Origin: Stagnimonas sp.
GTDB lineage: Bacteria > Pseudomonadota > Gammaproteobacteria > Nevskiales > Nevskiaceae
Assembly (NCBI GenBank): GCA_030696045.1
Contig: JAUYNO010000036.1
Location: 21,390-85,389 of the forward strand
DNA: 64,000 bases
Reading direction: 5' to 3'
Shown: in pieces, positions 59,156-64,000 of the stretch
Layout: every line of letters starts with the position of its first letter
Position numbering within the stretch: position 1 is the first letter of the stretch
The notes under the pieces: model-generated
What the model saw: only the letters and a program-made list of their open reading frames with translations
What the model was told of the DNA's origin: nothing
The model's database searches: none
Position numbers and translations under genes: made by a program

Positions 59156-59485
59156 ATGAATAAACTGATCCCCACTTGCCTGGCCTTGCTGTTGGCATCG
59201 ACCACCGTCGCCTGCGCCACGGACCAGCCCGCGCCGATGCCGCAGACCCGTGGCATGGCGGGCATGGACCCCAAGCAGCACGACCCGGCGAATCAGCCGG
59301 TCATCACCTGCTCGCCCAAGGCCGGCACCGAGAGCATGGCGCACGCGCCAGGCGATCACCCGATGCCAGACACGCGCGGCATGCACGGCATGGACCCGGC
59401 GCAACACATGCAGGATTGCCACAGCTCCGACGAAACGCCGCCGCCCAAGCTGGGGCCGCATCAGCACAAGACCAACGGTAGTTGA
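59156..59485 (+). CDS. Exported Met/His-rich protein, copper island
   Basis: 109 aa. Signal peptide to about residue 20, with a Cys (VACA) that could be lipidated though the lipobox is imperfect. The mature part repeats TRGM-GMDP-QH twice (about 32 and 72), with several Met, His and two Cys (TCSP, DCHS), the composition of periplasmic copper-binding proteins. ATG 59156 has GGAG 9 nt upstream. Likely buffers periplasmic copper. Confidence 0.6.
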   Translation: MNKLIPTCLALLLASTTVACATDQPAPMPQTRGMAGMDPKQHDPANQPVITCSPKAGTESMAHAPGDHPMPDTRGMHGMDPAQHMQDCHSSDETPPPKLGPHQHKTNGS

Positions 59486-59520
59486 AGCGCGCCGTCCATT
59501 TCGAAGTTGGAGAAATTGTC

Positions 59521-59904
59521 ATGACAAATCATGTGATGCGGTTTCATTCGCTGCGTTTTGGTGCAGCGGTGATGTTGGGTTTGACTTCGCTGGTCGCTGG
59601 CGCGCAGACCCAGGCTGCGACCCCTACACCCGCCCAGATGCAGCAAGAAATCGAAGCCCTGCGCGCACAGGTGCAGCAGTTGCAGCAAGCGCATGACATG
59701 CCAATGGATAAGGGCATGGGGATGGGCATGAAGCCGGGCATGGGCATGAAGAAGATGCCCCCCAAAAAGCCCATGCCGCCCGCCGCTGCGCCGATGAAGA
59801 AAGGCTGCATGGGCATGGGCTGTATGGAAAAGGGCGACGACGCGATGGAAATGCCGATGCCGCCAGCTGATGGCGCTGACCCTACGCCCATGCCGCACAT
59901 GTAG
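59521..59904 (+). CDS. Exported Met-rich protein, copper island
   Basis: 127 aa. Signal peptide 1-32 (TQA-A), a short coiled coil (QMQQEIEALRAQVQQLQQ, about 40-58), and a Met/Lys/Pro-rich tail with repeated GMGM, KKMP and CMGMGCMEKGD. The many Met plus two Cys suggest Cu(I) binding, and the coiled coil suggests oligomerisation. GGAG precedes ATG 59521. It lies 35 nt after the previous gene. Confidence 0.6.
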   Translation: MTNHVMRFHSLRFGAAVMLGLTSLVAGAQTQAATPTPAQMQQEIEALRAQVQQLQQAHDMPMDKGMGMGMKPGMGMKKMPPKKPMPPAAAPMKKGCMGMGCMEKGDDAMEMPMPPADGADPTPMPHM

Positions 59905-59931
59905 ATCGGCTTGCGCCGCACTCCAATACCA

Positions 59932-60171
59932 ATGCCTGCCATGCCGATCGAGCCACAAGAGTCTGCTGGAATGAGCCAGCGGACCAAGCTCTGGATCGCC
60001 ACTGCAGTCCTGCTCGTCCTGGCGGCGGCTTGTTACTGGTATGGCGTCGAACATCAAAGCCATATTGCCAAGGCGCTCTTCTGGACGTTGATCCTCGCCT
60101 GTCCGCTGATGCATCTCTTCGGACACAGCGGCCATCGGCACCGCAGCAAAAAGCGCAGCCGCTCTTTCTGA
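59932..60171 (+). CDS. DUF2933 family small membrane protein
   Basis: 79 aa. Two hydrophobic helices (KLWIATAVLLVLAAACYWYG and ALFWTLILACPLMHLF) end in the His-rich tail GHSGHRHRSKKR, the DUF2933 pattern seen next to copper and heavy-metal genes. The CPLMH motif at the membrane exit could bind Cu(I). Starts at 59932 or 59971 are both possible. The role is unknown; context suggests metal transport or tolerance. Confidence 0.75.
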   Translation: MPAMPIEPQESAGMSQRTKLWIATAVLLVLAAACYWYGVEHQSHIAKALFWTLILACPLMHLFGHSGHRHRSKKRSRSF

Positions 60172-60222
60172 TCCGTCCGCTCGCCGGCCACGACCGGCTG
60201 CTGCACTCCATGTGACCCCGAC

Positions 60223-61908
60223 ATGACCATCCACTATCCAGGCCTCAGTCGACGCACCTTCGTGCAGGGCATCGCCGCCACGGCGACGCTGGGCGTTCTC
60301 GGCCACTGGCCCGGTCGCGCGCTGGCAGCAGACACCGTGCAGAGCGAACTGCGCGGCACCGAGTTCGATCTCGTCATCAGCGAGCTGCCCGTGAACTTCA
60401 CCGGCAAGCCGCGCATGGCCACCGTCGTCAACGGCCAGCTGCCGGCGCCGCTGTTGCGCTTCCGGGAAGGCGACACCGTCACCCTGCGCGTGACCAATCG
60501 CTTGACTGAGCCAACGGCAATCCATTGGCATGGGATTTTGTTGCCGGCCGATATGGATGGCGTGCCGGGCATCAGCTTTGCGGGCATCGCGCCGGGCGAG
60601 ACCTTCACCTATCGCTTCACGCTAAAACAGACCGGCAGCTACTGGTATCACGCCCACACGCTGCACGAACAGACCGGCCTCTATGGAGCCATCGTCGTCG
60701 AGCCGCGCGTTCCAGTGTCCGCCGTTGCGGAGCGCGACTACACCGTGTTGCTCAGCGACTGGACGGACGAAGCGCCGGTGCAGCTCTATCTCAATCTCAA
60801 GAAGATGGGCAGCTACTACAACTACGGGCAGCCGACGACGCGCGAAGTCCTGGCGGACCTATCCCGGCTGGGTTTGGCTGCGGCACACCAGCGCCGTTTG
60901 ATGTGGAACCGCGCGCGCATGAGCCAGGCCGACTACAGCGATGTCTCTGCCGCGACCTATACCTACCTGATGAATGGGGCAGCACCCGCTGGCAACTGGA
61001 CCGGCATCGCGCGAGCCGGCGAGCGTGTGCGTCTGCGCTTCATCGGCGCAGGTACGGCGACTTACTTCGATGTGCGAATCCCCGGTCTCCCGCTCACCAT
61101 CGTCGCAACCGACGGGCAGGACGTCGAGCCGGTGGTGGTGGATGAGTTCCGCATCGGCCCTGGCGAAACCTACGACGTGCTGGTGCAGATCCCGGATGAC
61201 CGCGCCTACACGATCTTCGCGCAGGCGATGGATCGCAGCGGCTTTGCCCGCGGCACGCTGGCTCCCCACAGAGGCATGGAAGCCGAGGTGCCCAAGCCCG
61301 ATGCGCCGGTCTGGCTGACCGAGATGGACATGATGGGCAGCATGGCGGCGATGACGGGCGCTGCGGCCGGTAGCGAAGCGATGCCAATGCCATCGCGCCA
61401 TGCCCGCAGCGAATACGGCCCCGGTGTGGACATGCGGGTGGACTATCCCCGCCGCAGTCTCGACGACCCCGGCGTGAACCTGCGCGACAACGGGCGGCGC
61501 GTGCTCACCTATGCCGACCTGCGCACACCCGGCGGCTCGATCGACACGCGCCAACCCGGCCGTGACATCGAGCTGCACCTTACCGGCAACATGGAACGCT
61601 ACGAATGGTCGTTCGATGGCGTGCGGCTCAGCGAGGCCAAGCCGATCCACTTCCGCAGCGGCGAGCGGCTGAGGCTGATTCTGGCCAACGACACCAACAT
61701 GTCGCACCCCATGCACCTGCACGGCATGTGGATGGAGCTGGAGTCGGAGGACGGCGCGTTTCAGGTGCGCAAGCACACGATCACCGTGCAGCCCGCGCAG
61801 CGCATCAGCGTCGGCATAACGGCCGATGCGCCTGGCCGATGGGCGTTTCACTGCCATCTGCTCTATCACATGGCGGCAGGTATGTTCCGCGAAGTGGTGG
61901 TGGCATGA
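60223..61908 (+). CDS. copA: CopA-type multicopper oxidase
   Basis: 561 aa. Twin-arginine signal (SRRTFVQG). All copper-site motifs are present: HWHG (about 104), WYHAH (about 144), HPMHLHG (about 505) and HCHLLYHMAAGM (about 547), giving T1, T2 and T3 copper sites. A Met-rich insert (about 365-395, MDMMGSMAAM, MPMP) is typical of CopA/CueO and binds Cu(I). It is a periplasmic copper oxidase for copper resistance. It precedes copB with a 4-nt overlap. Confidence 0.92.
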   Translation: MTIHYPGLSRRTFVQGIAATATLGVLGHWPGRALAADTVQSELRGTEFDLVISELPVNFTGKPRMATVVNGQLPAPLLRFREGDTVTLRVTNRLTEPTAIHWHGILLPADMDGVPGISFAGIAPGETFTYRFTLKQTGSYWYHAHTLHEQTGLYGAIVVEPRVPVSAVAERDYTVLLSDWTDEAPVQLYLNLKKMGSYYNYGQPTTREVLADLSRLGLAAAHQRRLMWNRARMSQADYSDVSAATYTYLMNGAAPAGNWTGIARAGERVRLRFIGAGTATYFDVRIPGLPLTIVATDGQDVEPVVVDEFRIGPGETYDVLVQIPDDRAYTIFAQAMDRSGFARGTLAPHRGMEAEVPKPDAPVWLTEMDMMGSMAAMTGAAAGSEAMPMPSRHARSEYGPGVDMRVDYPRRSLDDPGVNLRDNGRRVLTYADLRTPGGSIDTRQPGRDIELHLTGNMERYEWSFDGVRLSEAKPIHFRSGERLRLILANDTNMSHPMHLHGMWMELESEDGAFQVRKHTITVQPAQRISVGITADAPGRWAFHCHLLYHMAAGMFREVVVA

Positions 61909-63023
61909 ATGCCCGCGCCTGCAAGCAAGGCCACCCGCAACTTGCGTCGGCTAGCCTGGGGCTTGCCCTGCTGAGCCTGAGCAGCAGCGCGTTCGCTGTT
62001 GATCCGATGGCGGCCGGTAGCATGCCTTCCGAGATACCGATGACGGAGCCAGCCGATGGCGCCGCGCCCAGCCACTTCGGTCACACCCACTTCCCCGTCA
62101 TTGCACCGGCAGCCAGCCATTTCGGCCATGCGCATCGGCCGACGACGCCCCTCCAGAACCAACCCGCTGCGGCGGCTGCGCCGATGGTGGGGATGGACAT
62201 GGCAGCGACCCCGAACGCTGCCGCGCCCATGACCGACATGTCGATGGGTGACATGCCGATGGGCGCCACGGTGACGGGCGGCATGAAGATGGGTGCCATG
62301 AGCGGCGGCACCGCGCCGCCCGATGCCCGCGACCCCAATGCCTATGCCGAAGGCTACGAATACACCGACATGCCCGGCATGGAGGCGACTGATCAGATCG
62401 TCTACCGCGTGGTGCGCATCGACGAGCTGGAGTTTCTGTCCGGCAACACCGGCGAAGGTTTCGCCTGGAATGCGCAAGCCAGCTACGGCGGCCCCAACGA
62501 CAAACTCTGGCTGCGCACACAGGGTTTGAAGACCGCCGACGAGCTGGACCCCACCACCAGTGGGGAGGCCCTGTGGTGGCGGCCCTACACCGCGTTCTGG
62601 GGCACGCAGCTTGGCCTGAGGCAAGACTTCGGCGCGGGCGCACACACCTGGCTCGCAGCGGGTGTCGAGGGCATCGCACCCTACTGGTTCAAGGTCGAAG
62701 CCACGGGCTATGTCGGTGACGACGGTCGCCTCTCGGCGCGCTTGAAAGCGGCCTATGACCTGCGCTTTACCAATCACCTGATCCTGGTACCCAGCATCGA
62801 AGCAAACGCTTACAGCAAGGCTGAGGACGAGCGCGGTCTGGGCGCAGGCCTCGGCAACATCGAGGTTGGCTTGCGGCTGCGCTATGAGCTGCACCGCAAG
62901 TTCGCGCCGTATGCGGGCTACGTCTGGGAGCGCGCTTTCGCAGGCACTGCCGACCGCAGCCGCGACGAGGGCAATCCCGTCAACGAGCGACGTTTTGTGG
63001 CGGGTGTTCGGATGTGGTGGTGA
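61905..63023 (+). CDS. copB: CopB outer-membrane copper resistance protein
   Basis: 372 aa. Signal peptide 1-31 (AFA-V), then a His/Met-rich region (35-135, repeats of SHFGH, MPMG and MSMGDMPMG) and a beta-barrel (about 155-372) with VVRIDELEFL, ARLKAAYDLRFTNHLILVPS and the terminal strand RRFVAGVRMWW. This is the CopB arrangement. It would bind or export copper at the outer membrane. Its 3' end overlaps the convergent desaturase-family gene by 44 nt. Confidence 0.9.
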   Translation: MNARACKQGHPQLASASLGLALLSLSSSAFAVDPMAAGSMPSEIPMTEPADGAAPSHFGHTHFPVIAPAASHFGHAHRPTTPLQNQPAAAAAPMVGMDMAATPNAAAPMTDMSMGDMPMGATVTGGMKMGAMSGGTAPPDARDPNAYAEGYEYTDMPGMEATDQIVYRVVRIDELEFLSGNTGEGFAWNAQASYGGPNDKLWLRTQGLKTADELDPTTSGEALWWRPYTAFWGTQLGLRQDFGAGAHTWLAAGVEGIAPYWFKVEATGYVGDDGRLSARLKAAYDLRFTNHLILVPSIEANAYSKAEDERGLGAGLGNIEVGLRLRYELHRKFAPYAGYVWERAFAGTADRSRDEGNPVNERRFVAGVRMWW

Positions 63024-63864
63024 CTGCACGCTCGAAAGGCCACCTCAACTGCTGCCAGTAACCCGGCGGAATCGCCTGGTCGTGCAGCCCGACCTCGCCC
63101 TTGCCAGGACTCTTCGGCGCATCGTGAAAGGTGCCGAACAGGTGATCCCAGATCAGCCACACCTCGCCGAAGTTGACCTGCGCGTCCTCGAACTCGCGCT
63201 TGTGGTGCCAGCGGTGCATTTCCGCCACCCCGAATACATAGCGAAACGGGCCGAGCTTGTAGTCCAGATTGGCGTGCTGAAAGGCGAGGTGAATGCTCAT
63301 GAAGCTGAGCCAGGCACCCACGGCGATGGGCGTGGCACCGAGCAGGAACAGCACCGTCAGCCCGGGCCCTGCCAGCACCAGCGCGGAGAGCGGATGGCGT
63401 CGTCCTCCATTGAGCCAATACAGGCGCTCCGGGCTGTGATGCAGGGCATGCAGCCGCCACAGCAGCCCGCTGGCGTGGCTCGCACGGTGCATCGCGTAGA
63501 GGCCTAAATCCATGATCGCCCCGGCCAGCAGCACCTGCGCCCACATGGGTGCGGCCGTGGGCCAGAGTGCGAAGTTTTCCGGCATCAGCGCGCGCATGCC
63601 GAACGAGATGGCGATGGCGGACTGGATCAGTGCGTGACTGACGATGAGATGCAGGGCATCGACCCGGGTATCGCCGTGATCTCGGTTCCACTCCGGCTCG
63701 TAGGGCGCGATGCGTTCGAGCAGCGCCACGATGCTGATGCCGATGATCACTATTAGCGGGAACAGCGGCCAGTAGACGACGCCTTGGCTGGCCATGGTGA
63801 CGAGCACGATCGCAAGGCCGCCAGCGACCAGGGGATAGGCAAGAGTGCGGATGAGTGGGCGCAT
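62980..63864 (-). CDS. Sterol desaturase/fatty acid hydroxylase family membrane protein
   Basis: 294 aa. Hydrophobic N-terminal helices, then the di-iron histidine clusters HRASH (about 130), HALHHSP (about 143) and HRWHHKR (about 220). Expected to oxidise a membrane lipid. ATG 63864 has GGAG six nt upstream; longer starts at 63876 or 63975 lack good ribosome sites. It converges on copB and overlaps it by 44 nt, so both 3' ends are transcribed against each other. It is only a distant relative of the 31960-32802 protein. Confidence 0.82.
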   Translation of the reverse strand: MRPLIRTLAYPLVAGGLAIVLVTMASQGVVYWPLFPLIVIIGISIVALLERIAPYEPEWNRDHGDTRVDALHLIVSHALIQSAIAISFGMRALMPENFALWPTAAPMWAQVLLAGAIMDLGLYAMHRASHASGLLWRLHALHHSPERLYWLNGGRRHPLSALVLAGPGLTVLFLLGATPIAVGAWLSFMSIHLAFQHANLDYKLGPFRYVFGVAEMHRWHHKREFEDAQVNFGEVWLIWDHLFGTFHDAPKSPGKGEVGLHDQAIPPGYWQQLRWPFERAVTTTSEHPPQNVAR

Positions 63865-64000
63865 GGGGTTCTCCATTTCGGTGACGAGAGCATGTGCGGT
63901 TGAAAGCTCAAGGTCTTGAACGATTGAGCTGCCATCAGATCGCCTGCCGATCCAAGCACCACGATCAGCGCGCATTCAAGTGCAGAGCGTCTACTGAATT
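63865..64000. other. Right window edge, no gene seen
   Basis: These 136 nt upstream of the desaturase-family gene show only its ribosome-binding site. No inverted copy of the transposon left end and no missing TolC signal-peptide coding sequence appear here, so the mobile island probably continues past the window. Confidence 0.4.

Overview
The window reads as chromosomal DNA of a high-GC gammaproteobacterium carrying a mobile island. A Nevskiales/Solimonadaceae- or Xanthomonadales-like host is my inference. It rests on dense minus-strand operons with 4-nt overlaps, DUF1302/porin-type outer-membrane proteins, lipoproteins and four GlyGly-CTERM-like sorting tails. No rRNA or marker gene fixes the taxonomy.

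1-22 kb (all minus strand): an envelope locus. Transcription starts near 21.9 kb. It covers two paralogous beta-propeller/di-heme cytochrome peroxidase-like proteins, a small anchored periplasmic protein, a DoxX-like membrane protein, a porin-like barrel and a large fused exported protein. After a 129-bp inverted-repeat element and a second promoter come another fused protein (exported domain plus DUF1302 barrel), two lipoproteins, a DUF3604 lipoprotein, a PpiC-type isomerase and the start of a HupE/UreJ-type protein. Several of these are paralogue pairs, so the locus grew by duplication. Two long ORFs join a GlyGly-CTERM tail directly to the export signal of a second protein.

22-32 kb: a tightly coupled nine-gene operon (minus) read from 31.1 kb. 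It encodes a ThDP enzyme, an extradiol-dioxygenase-like VOC protein, an FAH-family hydrolase, an MDR oxidoreductase, an FAD monooxygenase, a second VOC protein, two unknown proteins and a DUF445 protein. A divergent TetR regulator is the likely controller. This looks like catabolism of an aromatic or cyclic compound, substrate unknown.

32-37.5 kb: a sterol-desaturase-family protein, a Ser-rich exported protein ending in a second copy of the hairpin repeat, an EF-hand protein, an OmpR-type two-component pair, and a TolC-family gene that has lost its signal peptide.

37.5-50 kb: mobile DNA. A lower-GC Tn7-like module (TnsA, TnsB, TnsC and two TniQ/TnsD-like proteins) begins exactly where the TolC signal peptide should be. 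It is followed by an IS21-family remnant and an accessory set: XRE regulator, metallophosphoesterase, DEDDh exonuclease, an unusual 105-nt class II tRNA with anticodon UAU, a PPP-family phosphatase, a DUF2384-like protein, a Panacea-like protein and an IS110 remnant.

50-64 kb: a copper island. It holds a CopZ-like chaperone, an apparently split ferric-reductase-type electron conduit (FAD/NAD/2Fe-2S protein, a membrane protein with two HX13H helices, a seven-CXXCH periplasmic cytochrome), the oxidative pentose-phosphate enzymes (gnd, zwf, pgl), a glucoamylase-family protein, Met/His-rich periplasmic proteins, a DUF2933 protein, CopA and CopB, and a convergent sterol-desaturase-family gene. The simplest reading is that sugar oxidation supplies NADPH to a membrane chain feeding electrons to periplasmic copper chemistry. 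The right end of the mobile element was not found in the window.
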